NCBI RefSeq assembly: GCF_040712315.1
Contig: NC_134017.1
Span: 5,238,001-5,302,000, forward strand
Length of the DNA: 64,000 nucleotides
DNA from: Castanea sativa
Lineage: Eukaryota > Streptophyta > Magnoliopsida > Fagales > Fagaceae
Reading direction: 5' to 3'
Below, one piece after another: positions 12,910-24,560 of this stretch; the stretch's first letter is position 1; each line of letters opens with the position of its first letter. Both the position numbers and the translations under genes were made by a program. A model generated the notes under the pieces. It searched no databases and was not told the origin of the DNA. It saw only the letters and a list, made by a program, of their open reading frames with translations.

Positions 12910-13715
12910 TCAATTAGATTGAGCCTTTTGGATCCAAAACTTTTTAGATGCAACTCTAGCATTGGAGTTATTATTGATTAGAATGATGAGCAACTCCATG
13001 ATTGGAATAAAAGTTTAAAGCCTTTACCAATTCACCAATAAGTATCATAGGATCTTATGCTTGAGGCACATATACTTTTGGCTTATTTGCTTGCTTAGCA
13101 GCTTGCAACTTGAAATAGTTTGGACAAATGTACCCAGACTTTTCACAAAAATGACAAACCCTTTTAGGTCTATCATGCAACTTATCCTTAGGAGGGTTAG
13201 GAGTCTTAGGCTTAGACTCTTTGAGATCAACTCTAATCTTCCTAGGAGGAGCAACTTCCACTGGTTTGACAATCTCACTTACGGGGGGCTCAAAAGAATT
13301 AACAAAGTTTGTGGAATGTGTTTTAGGCACAGAGATGCTTTCTACAAAACCTAAATCAGTTTTGTCTGAGGACTTCTGAGCACTCAGCATGTGATCAAGT
13401 TTGAAACTAGCAGACCTATTTGTTTGTTCTCTAGCAACAGATAATTCAAGTTCCAGGTTCTTAACTTTATCAAGCAATAGCATGTTCTCAGTCTTCACAT
13501 TATTTAACAATTCATTAGCATCAAACAGTTTTAACAACAAATTTTTTTTATCAAGTTCAAGAGATGCAATTTTCTTTAAGTCTAAATCAACATTCATAGC
13601 ATCCTTTGCAGTAACCTTGTAAAGCTTATTATAGGCTTATTGTAAATTTGCATCCTTAGAAAGTTCCTCATCGGAAGAGTTCTCTTCAACAGCAACACTT
13701 TTATCAACTACAGTA
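12910..13715 (-). pseudogene. gag C-terminal half, Copia-type, broken
   Basis: Minus strand reads VVDKSVAVEENSSDEELSKD, then a coiled-coil stretch rich in leucine and lysine (MNVDLDLKKIASLELDKKN.., to LELELSVAREQ), a proline-rich linker (PVEVAPPRKIRVDLKESK) and a second zinc knuckle remnant CHFCEKSGYICPNYFK (the usual histidine replaced by tyrosine-isoleucine context), ending ARVASKKFWIQKAQSN with stop at 12910-12912. Stops at about 13636 (Q to stop) and after YVPQA, plus a frameshift near 12985, break it. It continues the gag N-part now found inverted at 14313-15331: the break falls within the same protein segment. Confidence 0.75.
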
Positions 13716-13716
13716 T

Positions 13717-14239
13717 GCAGTTGTTGTTTAAACTGTGTATGTGAATCTCTTGTGAGATCTAGAGGTGTTTGCCTTCACATATACTTAGGGTTATCAAGAA
13801 TCAAGATTATGTCAAGAACTTGATGATCATTCAGTTGCTGCATTAAGAGCTTAAAGATACACAAGCGGGAGTGCTTGTACTTGGTGTGAATCCAAAAAAG
13901 AAGTAGTCCATGGACTAGGAGCTGTCACGTGGTCGTGGTAGTCAGTTTCCTTCTCGGGGTAGCAATAGGATGTTAGTGGTCTAAGTCGCTATTGTGTAAA
14001 CTTCAATTCTTTCATAGTAGATCTGTTTTACCTTGAGAATCGCTAGGTTAAATTCTCCCCAGGTTTTTTACTAGTTTGATTTTCCTGTGTTATGATATCA
14101 TTGTATTATTTATTTTCTGCACTATTTTAATGATATGATCTATCTGTGTTAACATAGATCTACATAATTCACCTAAGTTAATCACTTGGCTAAATAACTA
14201 GGTTAATCTGGTTGTGTTTAAGGGGTCTAAAAATGTACA
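13717..14239 (+). repeat. Inner 523 bp of the 5' LTR, inverted
   Basis: Reverse complement of 8462-8984 with scattered differences. Begins TGCAGTTGTTGTTT at the inversion breakpoint and ends TGTACA, followed two bases later by the primer-binding site, as the end of a 5' LTR should. Its orientation is opposite to the 3' LTR and to the outer 5' LTR piece at 15341-15576. Confidence 0.85.
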
Positions 14240-14241
14240 AG

Positions 14242-14253
14242 TGGTATCAGAGC
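14242..14253 (+). other. Primer-binding site, initiator tRNA-Met
   Basis: TGGTATCAGAGC, the complement of the 3' end of plant initiator methionine tRNA, two bases after the LTR end. This is the usual minus-strand primer site of Copia-type elements, and it marks this LTR as the 5' one. Confidence 0.9.
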
Positions 14254-14312
14254 AGGTTAGCTCTAGTGTTTAGATCCTTTGAATTAAAAGTTGATCCTTA
14301 ATCCATGTTGTC

Positions 14313-15331
14313 ATGGAACACGATCACTCTCTTGTAATCTCACCTCACTTTGATGGGAACAACTATACTTACTGAAAAGTAAGGATGAAAGCATTCCTGA
14401 AATTCATTGATAAGAAAGTCTGAAATTCCGTTGAGTACGGATGGGAGAAGCCCACTACTCTAATTAGTGAGTGGCAAACTTCTTAGAAAGAAGCAGCTGC
14501 TTTTAATAGCAAACCCATAAATGAAATTTTTAATGCTGTTTCTATGGAGGAATTCAAGAGAATCTCAAATGTTGAGGTTGCTCATACTACTTGAAATATT
14601 CTTCAAACTATGCATGAAGGCACAAAGGCTATCCAAATTAATAAGTTGTAGTAGTTAACTTTTAGATTTAAAAGTATTAGAATGTCTGATGATGAATTTT
14701 TTAATGAGATCTATGCTAAACTAAATGATATTGTTAAATCTGCTTATAATTTGTGTGAAATCTATGATCAACCTAAAATTGTTAGGAAGATACTTAGATC
14801 TTTGGCTGAGGACTTTAGACCCAAAGTGACTGCTATTACTGAAAGCAAGGATGTTGACTCCATCCCTGTTGATGAACTTGTAGGATCTCTTCAGTCCTAT
14901 GAGTTAGACCTACCTAAGACAAACAAATCAAAATCAATGGCTCTTAAGTTAGTTGATGATGTTGAAGTGAATGAATTTGATGACGAGCTCTCTGCTACAG
15001 AGATAGCTTATCTTGCTAAGAACTTTAGAAACTTCCTTAGGAACAATAACAGAAGAGCAAGAGGTAAAAACAATGTTGAACCTTGAAATTTTAGAATGAA
15101 TGATCCCACTAAGGTGAATAATACTGAAAAACCTAAAGAAAAAGTAGGTCAAACCTCTAGTAATTCATGGATCAACAATGTTTTAGGTGCCAAGGGTATA
15201 ATCATGTGAAATCTGAATGTCCTACATTCTTGAGGTCTAAGGGTAAGGTTATGACTGTAACCCTTAGTGATGATGAAATTTCTGATAATGAGTCTGGTAA
15301 TGATGAGGAGTGAAACTTCATTGCTTTCACA
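14313..15331 (+). pseudogene. gag N-terminal half, Copia-type (UBN2-like), broken
   Basis: From ATG at 14313: MEHDHSLVISPHFDGNNY, then KVRMKAFLKFID, GWEKPT and EFKRISNVEVAHT. An open stretch 14682-15086 (MSDDEFFNEIYAKLNDIV... ending RRARGKNNVEP) follows, then a zinc knuckle CFRCQGYNHVKSEC (CX2CX4HX4C, about 15175-15216) and an acidic tail VTLSDDEISDNESGNDEE, stop, NFIAFT. This is the normal domain order of Copia gag (UBN2-type domain, then CCHC). At least six in-frame stops (for example after NNYTY, KKV, QTS, AHT, INKL) show it is dead. It ends at the inversion breakpoint; the rest of gag is at 12910-13715 on the other strand. Confidence 0.8.
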
Positions 15332-15340
15332 GAAACTTCA

Positions 15341-15576
15341 TTGGAAAATTCTACAGAAAAACAATTTGCACGAGTTTCTATCGATTGAGTCTAATTTTTG
15401 ATCAATCGAGCCAAGCAGATTTACACAGTAAATCTTGTAGTGCACTCGATTCTAATTTTATACATAAACATACTTTGAGCAAGTCTAAAAACAAGACTAA
15501 ACATTTTGATCATGTTTTGCCAACATTACAAAATGAAGTTCTAATACATTTGAACCTAAAGTCTTAGAACCCAACA
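15341..15576 (-). repeat. Outer 236 bp of the 5' LTR
   Basis: Aligns with 9070-9304, the first part of the LTR read on the minus strand, and ends with the same terminal TGTTGGG (complement CCCAACA). Followed directly by the right ATTTT target duplication (15577-15581). Together with 13717-14239 it gives 759 bp of the 5' LTR, against 843 bp in the 3' LTR. Confidence 0.85.
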
Positions 15577-15581
15577 ATTTT

Positions 15582-16883
15582 GTTTAACAAATTAGCACCA
15601 AATTGTTATATCTTTATTAGATGATGTTTTTAGATGCTTGCGTAATTATTTTAAGCATTTATGAATATTTTGTATTGCTCATCTTTCTTATTTCATTAGT
15701 GTATTCTTTGAGATCTTTAAGTTATTTATTTATCTATTCAATTTTCACATGTTAGATTAGATTACGACAATATTAACACAATACTTCTTTTTTCAAAAAA
15801 GTTTTCTCTACTTTGTTCCCCTTTGTACTCTTAATTTTTTTTTTTTATTATTAAGAAAAAAGAGTTACAATCATTATATATAAAGCAATAACCAACACTT
15901 TTTCTTGGGAATAGTGACATATATATTGCGTTACTTCAAAACTTTATTACAATTTTTGAGTCTAATTATAAATTGGATATTTGCCTTGATCACATCACGT
16001 TTAAAATGTTTTGGAGAATATTCCAAGCAATAATTTTGTAGGTAATTCATGTTGTTTGTTCATTTTGTGATTGTGTAGAGAGTATTTGTGTGATGTTTTT
16101 GGTTTGAAATTTTGAAGTTGTCTAGGATTGTAATTTATAGTATTTTGTTTGTTTTATGGTTTAGTGATTGTTTAAGTTATTAGCAATTATTATTCATTAT
16201 TTATTTACTAAATAGAAGCCTTTCATATACCCTCTATTATAAAAAAAAAATATTATACTATTGAATATATATTTCAATTGTAACTGATGTTTGATAACCT
16301 GCCCAAAGCCCCAAATTGTTACAAATAAGACAAATATATGAGTACAGAAATATATCTTCATGTTTGTGACTTTGATTGGATGTTTACGTAGCTTATTTAT
16401 CCTTTAGTCTTAAGATTTTAGCAATTTTTTTTTCATTGTTTTAATTAGTGAATTGAAGCCTTTCATATACCTTTTACTATAAAGGCCAAATCTTATAGTA
16501 TTGAATATATATTATCATTGTAACTTACATTTAATGTTTTACCCCATAAAATGTACCATTATTGAGATGTCTTTATTTGAATTGATTTGTACTGCATAAA
16601 TCTTATTCACCAATCTAGCTATGCCTTAATCAATATTATAGTGTTTTCATTAGCCACCACGCATTCCATGTACCTAAATGGTCAGCAAATGATGAGGGCA
16701 CCAAATAAATTAATATGAACATTTGAAAAAGTTTGTTTAAAACTATAAAAAAAAAAATTCCAAATTTTATATACTTTTTAATGATACAAAAAATTTTATA
16801 ATTAATTTTTATTAAAAAATAGTGTTTTTTCTACTTTTTGAATTCCAGAGAAAAATTGTATTATTTTCATTTTGGTATAACAA

Positions 16884-16940
<57 letters not shown>

Positions 16941-17085
16941 CATTTGAGCTTGTCTTTTTAATAACTGAAAATATGATTATGAAATACATTATTATTTATT
17001 AAATTAGTCCAAACTACAAAAAAAATATATTTAATAAGACCACCGAAGAATATTAACACGCGCAATGCATAGGGTTCGCAACTAG
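15582..17085. other. Right arm of the Helitron, no gene
   Basis: AT-rich; contains a diverged direct repeat (each copy with GAAGCCTTTCATATACC, at about 16215 and 16455), a TA microsatellite at about 16889-16939, and the terminal hairpin and CTAG. No coding signal. Confidence 0.6.
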
Positions 17086-17311
17086 TTAGCACTAAAATCT
17101 ATGATAGGTACATATTTCGTTCTATAAAGTCCCTCTAGAACTAAGGAGTGTACTAAAATCAATGTCCTAATTCAAGCCAACTTAGCATGGTTTCTTTAAA
17201 AAATAAAAATAAGAAACATGCATAATAAAAAAAAATATAGCTAAATTTCAGATTACTTACTGTTACTTCTAGAAGAAAATATTAATCAAATTAAGGAATT
17301 TATCATTTTTT

Positions 17312-20300
17312 TTATCGACCACTAACTGTTGAAATATTGACATCACAAATGGAGAATCTTATTTGACCCTGTTGAGCAAGCTCTATATTTGAAGCAATCT
17401 GCCTTTCCATGAAGGCAGGTTGCTTTGGAGTAGGCAAATCCAAAATCTCACTCTTAAGCATTGAAATAACAGTAGACACATTTGGCCTATCTCTTGCCAG
17501 TTCTTGCACGCACAGCAATCCGACATGTATACATTTCAAAATGTCAATTTGAAAGCATGGATCCCATATTGCTGGGTCTACCAAAGCCATAATGTTGTCA
17601 TCTTTCCACAATTTCCATGCCTAAAAAATAACAAGTGTGAAAGACAAAAATTGAAATTGTTCAATCTTTTTGAAAGTAGACCATGTCAACAATGAATAAA
17701 TAAATTAAATAGATAAAGTAGCTTCTGATTAGAGTTTGACTAAATTTTCAGATATTGTGAATGTTAATAGTTAGATTTACCAATCCAGTGAGGCCCGAAT
17801 ATTGCTCCTCATCGCAAATGCTAGTGTTTCTTCTCCCACTAACAATCTCTAGTAATAACACGCCAAAGCTAAAGACATCTGATTTCTCTGAAAACAGCCC
17901 TCGCATTGCATATTCAGGAGACATATAACCACTGCATACAAACATTAAAACACATCCATATTATTTGAGTATAAGTGTTGCCATCACCTAAATTTAATTT
18001 TAACAAAGCTCTTACTATGTCCCAACAACCCTTTTAGTTTTTACTTGATCTTCATTGCCTCCAAATATTCTAGCCATACCAAAATCCGATATTTTTGGAT
18101 TAAGCTCTTGATCTAACAAAATGTTAGATGCCTTTAGATCTCTATGAATAATCTTTAGTCTAGAGTCTCTATGAAGGTAGAGCAACCCGCGACAAATTCC
18201 TTCGATAATGTTGAAACGTTTTCTCCAATTAAGGAGTTTTTGGTGGACTGGATCTAATCAATAGTAAGCCAAATAAATAATGTATGAGTATGAATTTGTA
18301 TAGAGAAAACAATATACGATTGAGAAAACAATTTGGGGCAAAGTTAGCACAAAAGTATGCTTCAAGTGACTAAACTAGCACAATGAAACTTATTATTAAA
18401 ATTCATTTTGTTTTATTTTATGTACTGACTTACTTGATATTCAAGATAAATAAGTGTATGAACTAACCAAAAAGAATTGCATCCAAACTTTTGTTTGGCA
18501 TGTATTCATAGATTAACGTCTTCTCGTCTCGCTCAATGCAGCAACCAAGAAGTCTAACAAGATTCCGATGTTGGAGTTTAGTAATCAACGCCACCTCATT
18601 CATAAATTCTTCAAGTCCTTGTCTAGAGGCTCTACACAATCTCTTCACTGCTATTTCTTGTCCATTATGCAATTTACCCTATAAGAAAGTAAGGAATATC
18701 AGCACATATATTTTTGAGAGGGAAAAATGAACTCTATGTAAGAATCCATTACCCTATAGACTGGACCGAAGCCACCTTGTCCAAGCTTATTAGCCATATC
18801 AAAGTTGTTTGTTGCTGTTGCCAATTCTTCCAAAGTAAAGATCGGTAGATCTTGGAGTTTCACATCATTTAGGTAGTCAAACAATAAACTCTCATTGCTT
18901 TTACTCTTCATTGCTGTTGCAAATTATATTATTAGTAATCCATCTTGCAGTGCCTAGTCTCTGCAGCAAATTAATGGACAATTGGGCACATTACCTCTCT
19001 TTTTCTTAGCCATCCACCTCCAGAATAAGAAAGCAGTGCTGGCTATAGCAATCGCTCCAATAGTCACTGTAATTGTGATGATTACTCTCAAATTTCTATC
19101 CTCTTCTGTTTATAAGAAAAGTTATAAACTAATTCAGTCAAAATTGAGTAAAGAAATTTAACATAAAAATATTGAAATCCTATTGCATTTGTTGTAAGTA
19201 AACAGTTAACCAAACAAGTGGTCCAACAGCTTGATGATCAGAAGCATAAGATTATACAAAACTGTGACCTAAAAAGTTACAACAAATGAACTTACCGAAT
19301 TCTAAATTGGCCAAACGAATATATATATCTGATCCTCCAACAGAGAAATGTCGTAGGTCAATTAGGTTTCCACTCCATGACAAACAACCAATGCCAGTAT
19401 AATATCCATAAGCTACACAAGAACAATTCTCCAAACACTGCTTTCGACAATCTTCTATATTCACATCTAGTGCCAACTCTGCAAAGTCTGGCACTTTGAT
19501 CATCTCCAGTTTCAAAAACCCATCTGCTTTTCCTTCTTTAATACTATTGTTCAATCTTTCACACTGCAATGGTGTCCTCCTTACACAACCACTTGTCCAA
19601 TTTCCTCTATTCCATTCCTTAATAATCTTTGGCTCAAACCCTCTCAAACAACTGCAGATTGGTGAACTCAGTAAATCACAGCTTCCAAATGCACCACATG
19701 TGCCATAAACATCGCACTCATCTTCTGGATTTTTATGCACAACCTCCCAATCCTCTTTCCCATCATCCCAATATGTATGCACTACATTTCCTTGCCAATC
19801 CAAAACAATTTTTGACAAATGTAACATGTCCAAACCTGTAAAAGTTCTAAAAACAGTCCCGTTTGTGTCATCAATGAATGTAAATCCAGTATAATATCCT
19901 GGATTCCAGTTTGGCATTCCAATAAAGACCTGACCATTCCATGGACCAGACCGCCAATATGGGTGACCCTCTTTCCAAACAAAAGCTTCAGGAATTCTTG
20001 GTGGATCAATGCCTGAGGAGAAGCTACCAATGGATGGATCAGAAGGGCCTTTCCATGATGTCAACTGTACTCTCTGATCTTTCCTTGAACTAGTACTAAG
20101 TTTCATCCTTGACAAGATGGTATCAGAAGGATGTTGAAAACTTTCCCATAGTACCAGTCCTGTAGTATCAACTCGCAAAACAAGGTTTCCAAAATCCCCA
20201 AGAGTGGCACTAGAATTGGTTACAGAATTTGAAACATTCGATGACCAAAGAATCTCTGCCTGTCCATTTAGTACCACAAGATTGCCATCCTCAGATATAG

Positions 20301-20577
20301 TAAGAACCCCAGAAGAATCCTTGATAGGTTTCTCTCTATTACCTACCCATATGACAGTGAATACAGAAATGTTATTATACCAGATTCCGAGGTAGCGATT
20401 GGTAGAATTTTCAGGGCTGAAGAATCCTAGTTTGAAAACACTCCCCTTGGAAATTATGTATTCGGAGTCATTGATGGATTGAGATGATCTAATGGTGTCA
20501 ATGGCGACAGTTAAGTTTAAACAGAAGCAGCAAAGGAAAGGCAACAGCAACAGGTTTGTCTTGCTAAGAAGTCCCAT
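17312..20577 (-). CDS. G-type lectin S-receptor-like serine/threonine kinase, copy A
   Basis: A plasma-membrane receptor kinase of the S-domain family; ligand unknown. Seven exons on the minus strand, all with GT-AG borders and kept phase: 20577-19296, 19105-18995, 18913-18753, 18678-18468, 18253-18016, 17931-17781, 17620-17312. They join to 820 codons, the usual length. Order: signal peptide (about 1-25), bulb-type lectin domain (about 27-150), S-locus glycoprotein domain, cysteine-rich EGF-like segment ([15 protein letters not shown]), PAN/apple domain ([12 protein letters not shown]), one membrane helix ([15 protein letters not shown], about 437-458), kinase (about 500-780) and a C-terminal tail ending STVSGR. 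Kinase residues are intact: GQGGFG (509-514), Lys530 in AVK, HRD (625-627), DFG (645-647), SPE. Many N-glycosylation NxS/T sites lie in the ectodomain. The kinase should be active; binding specificity cannot be read from sequence. Confidence 0.92.
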
Positions 20578-23160
20578 AACTTGTTCTGAGCTGCTTGTGT
20601 GTGAGAATTAATTCAAAACTTGCTGCCATATTCTTCTAACCATATATGATTTGTTCATGTCATTAAAATCAAATTATCAAAATGTGCTTATACCCCAGGC
20701 TTCAAGTTTTTTCCTTCGACAGAAAAGACAGGTTGAAACTGAATACATTGGAATGGTTACATCAGAGATAGAAATGAGAAAATTTTGGAAAAACGCGTTT
20801 AGATCCAATCTAGACTTAGTTAAGACCGGATAGTCATTTAGTCAAGATACAATGAGTAATAATCATGGATAATCAATAAACCACGAACACACCACACAGA
20901 CACCATGCTTACTTTGGAATTAACGATGGAAGGAGGCTGCAGTGTTCTGTGCACTTGTCTCCTTTGTCTTCAATAAACAATACCAGTTGATTTGCATTTG
21001 GGCTGCTGATTGGCAACCTATTCAACACCCATAAGTGAGTCTTTTTATACTCTTTTCAGCTTTTCTCCTTCCTCTCTCACTCTCTCTTCCCAGTGGCTGC
21101 GCCACGTTTGGTCTGACCTGAAAAAAAGAAAAAAAATTATATATAATAATTTAAAAATTTTTATTTATCTACCCTAAAAAAAAAATTAGAAACACCTTCA
21201 AACTTTTTTATGCCAAACAAATTTTGAACTAAAATCTAAAAAAAAAAAAAAAAAATTGTAACAGAGAATAGGTGAGAAAATGATTATGAAATAAGAAATA
21301 TCTCTTAATTTGGGCGAGGAGCTGATAAAGGCTTTGGAGGAAACAGAGAAGAGAGGAAACTGCATTTGCCACTGCTTCTTCTTCAGAGTGAGAGAGACAT
21401 TTGAGCAATTTGTTTAGACATTTTAGATAAGAAGAGGAGAGGACATTCTTTTTAAAAAGTTTGGTATAAACATTGGTGAATATCCTTTGGCCACGTTGAT
21501 GGTTTGGTGGGAGAGGCAGACCACTTTACTTCTTCCTTTCTTTCTTTTGTTTTTTTATGAGAAATACGTTTGTCATTACGTGGGTTTGAGTGGTCAATCA
21601 AAGGCAAAGAATCTGAATTATTTGCACTTGGTACACAATTAAAGTTATTGCAATATGAAAAATTTAGGACCACTCTTAATCTTTTAGAGTTGTGGTAAAA
21701 AAATTGTAGAATAATTTATGGTCCTAAAATAACTCTATTGTAATATTAAAAAAAAATATAAAATATTTTTATAATAGACACAATTTTTTTAGAAGAAATA
21801 TTTAGATGTGAAATTATATTAATATAGATAAATATTTTTAAATTAAATAATAGTTTTGTTAAAAATACTGAAAATTATATATGATTATAAAACTTTAAAA
21901 CCATAACTTTTTTTTTTTTATAGTTTGTTTAGGTTAACTTCTTTTTCTTCCTCTAAAAAAATGATAATTTATTTTTCTTTTAATTTGAGTTAAATTTAAC
22001 ATGAAAATACTTCTAAAATTTTATATCTTTTTTTAGTAAATATCAGTAGCTATATTCTTATTTATTTAATTTTATTATTTTTTATAATTATATATTTATT
22101 AATTAAATTATTTATGACGTTACCGGTTTGACCACCGATCAGACCTCAGTCTGACCAGAAAATCGATAACCAGTCCCTTTTTCGAATCTTTCACTGTACC
22201 AGTTTTTAAAACCATGGTAGGAGTGGATGGGGGGCATGGGGCCGGGGTGAGATATTTGAATTGGAGGAAGTAAATGCACATGGGGTGTGTGCTAGTGCAA
22301 CTAAAAAACAATAATTTAATTAACTAATAATTAATTGGGAGAAGCAACTAATAAACAATAATTAATAATTTAATTAACTAATACATTATAAAAGACAAAC
22401 AAATTAAATTATGTTAGGTTAAACAACAATTAATAATTTTATAATTAATGAAACAATAATATAACAAATTATAGTTTATAAAAAACAAACAAATTAATGA
22501 AACAACTAAACAACAATAATTAATAGTTTTATTAATATTTCAAATGAACTTATAGTTTATTGTTTATTCTTTTGCTAGAATTATGGACAAATGTTTGATA
22601 AGAAAACCACATATTTAAAGAACACTTTGAGAAAAATTCCTGAAACCACCACTGTCTCTTCCATCATTTTTTCAGTTTTTCTCATTCATCTCTGTGTCTA
22701 ATTAGCTTTTTCTTCTTTCCTTCGTAGTTGTTTTATTCTAGAGTTCCTCAAATTACTAAGCTCAACTGCCTTCCAATTATCTACTTCCCATGTGTGATGT
22801 GACTTCTCTTCAATTTCTCTTTATTTTTTATAATTTTTTTTAAGAAGATCCTTTTTTTATATAAGATATTTTTGTTTAATTGTACGTATTATATATATAT
22901 ATAAATATAATATTTAACATATAAAATGCCTAGTATATCATGCAAGTATATAACCTTAACTCTATGTAAACAAATAATTTCACAACAAATTTGACGTCTC
23001 TCTAAGTGGCAAATATTGACACTACGATATGGATAGAGACATTATTTTTTTCTAAACCAACCACAAGTGTAAAGTTGGTAAAATGTCGTGTGAAGTGTCA
23101 TACTTTTCTTAAGCACGCGATGACTTATTATATACCCAATGGAGTCTCATAGCATATAGG
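20578..23160. other. Spacer upstream of kinase copy A
   Basis: Immediately upstream of the copy A start codon, about 300 bp (to about 20810) is shared in pieces with the regions upstream of copies B, C and D, so it is probably the promoter. The phrase AAATTTTGGAAAAACGC recurs at about 26730. Beyond it the sequence is AT-rich with T-runs. About 22120-22215 (ACCGGTTTGACCACCGATC... and ACCAGTTTTTAAAACCATGG) looks like a fragment of a common short transposon. No gene found. Confidence 0.5.
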
Positions 23161-24560
23161 AATCCATTGCGTGCAACAAATTCATTAGATACCTTATTAT
23201 AGTTTCCTCACGTTCCTTATTCCTTTTTCATCCCCTCCCTTTACACCACGACCAAAAACATCATTCAAAGATTGTGGAACAGAAAAATTAGAACTGGTCT
23301 AAACCAATGAATTCCAATTCTCTGTGCCTTTTTTTTTTTTTTTTTTGCTACCCAGAAAAGACTAATTACATAAATTTGACTAGGTTGCTTGGTTGTTTCA
23401 CAAATTAGTATGACCCAAAAAGAAGAAAAAGTTGTCGGATTGAGATCAGAAGAAATTGCTTATATAGCAATTACACCATGCAATTCACCCTCATCTTTCC
23501 ACAATATTTTTTTGCTTTTTTTAATTTTACTTTTACTCATTTATTATATTCAATGGTTAAAATTTTAAATTTTTTTTTTTTGCAAATTTAAATCTCGACC
23601 ATTTATACCAATTGTGGTTCAATCTCTAATATCAATCCAAAGTTGTTACCACCCAAATTGGTGGACTGGCAGTCTGGCACAGCTTTGTCACCAATATGTC
23701 CTCCATCTATTTCTTGCATCATAGGCCCTACTCCTACATTCCATTGGGTATACCCTTGTACTAAAACTTAGACTTAGGTCCAGATTAACCAATTAAGTCT
23801 AGTGCTTCTACTCCATTGAATCCAGTCGGATGGTGACGTGTCCAAAAATAGACACATGTTATAGTCCCAACGAGTCCTGTGCCACTAGACACCAGACCCA
23901 AACCTTCCTCTAAAACTTTTATCCCCAATCGATAGGAACCGGACGGTGACTCTTTCTCTAACCCTTTTTTATTTAATAAAAAATTTAGTTTTCTAAGTTC
24001 AAATAAACATCTATAACGAATTCCATTTTTATTTTTCACCATTGATTTCTTTTTTCCTGGTCATGTTCATTTCGAATGTTAAGTACATTCTACAGAAAAC
24101 CACTGTATGTCACCGCTTCATAAAACAATAGGACCATAGTCCACTCTTAAAGATCCTTGGACCTTGACTAAATGGCTCGAGTGAGAATCAAAGCCCTTTC
24201 TTCTTCCTACTTTCATAATAACACAATGAACTCAGAATCAGGCCATCCATGACCCTAGAATAGCAAGCTACACTGGGAACTGAAATGATGGCTTCTGTCT
24301 ATAATGGGATTATTAAAAAAAAAAAGATTTTCAAGGATACTCCACAAGTCACCTACTCAACATAGAAGAACAATATGCAAGATGCAACCATAACTTAAAT
24401 CCTATTCCTTGGAAAAAAAATTTAACGACAGGCATCTTTAAGTTTCTGCTGTCCTAGACTCTACAAACTGAAAGCAAACTGGACAAAAGGAGGGGGCCTA
24501 GTTTAAACTGCTGCAATCTCTATATTAGCTGCCGTCAATGCAGGCGTGAAGTTGTATTCT
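23040..24560. repeat. Duplicate of the RPS3 3' flank and last codons
   Basis: From about 23215 to 24560 the sequence is collinear with about 41150-42220, downstream of and including the end of the RPS3 coding sequence, with substitutions and indels. Shared blocks include TTTTTCATCCCCTCCCT, the GTCACCAATA(T/C)GTCCT region and AAGTTTCTGCTGTCCTAGAC. The outer part (about 23040-23200) is also related to about 30560-30920. The stretch ends inside the RPS3 stop-proximal codons, where it joins kinase copy C. It shows that RPS3 was part of the unit that duplicated. Confidence 0.8.

Larger units (their letters stand above)
8462..15576 (-). mobile_element. Non-autonomous LTR retrotransposon with an internal 1.6-kb inversion
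   Basis: Bounded by perfect 5-bp target duplications ATTTT (8457-8461 and 15577-15581) and by TG...CA ends. In minus-strand order the intact element should be 5' LTR, primer-binding site, gag, spacer, second ORF, polypurine tract, 3' LTR. Here the 3' LTR (8462-9304), second ORF, spacer and gag C-part (12910-13715) lie on the minus strand. The rest of the 5' LTR, the primer-binding site and the gag N-part (13717-15331) lie on the plus strand, and the first 236 bp of the 5' LTR (15341-15576) are again on the minus strand. A single inversion of 13717-15331 explains this. No protease, integrase or reverse transcriptase is present, so it needed a partner element. Both ORFs are broken. Confidence 0.9.
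6957..17085 (+). mobile_element. Non-autonomous Helitron with a nested LTR element
   Basis: The left end is TCTACATC immediately after an A (6956). The right end is CTAG (17082-17085, fitting CTRR) immediately before a T (17086). A GC-rich, partly decayed hairpin (ACACGCGCAATGC..GGGTTC, about 17057-17078) precedes the CTAG. TC start, hairpin, CTRR end and insertion between A and T without target duplication are the defining traits of Helitrons. The duplicated segment at 35224/35225 reads CAAACA-TTAGCAC with nothing between, an exact empty site. No Rep or helicase coding is seen, so the element is non-autonomous. Subtracting the LTR element and its 5-bp duplication leaves about 3.0 kb. Its own sequence (6957-8456 and 15582-17085) is AT-rich, with a diverged direct repeat at about 16205-16285 and 16448-16530. 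Confidence 0.85.

Noticed and set aside
19496..20395. Plus-strand frames within kinase copy A (and the same in copies B and C)
   Set aside because: Antisense shadows of exon 1, repeated in every copy because the coding strand is conserved.
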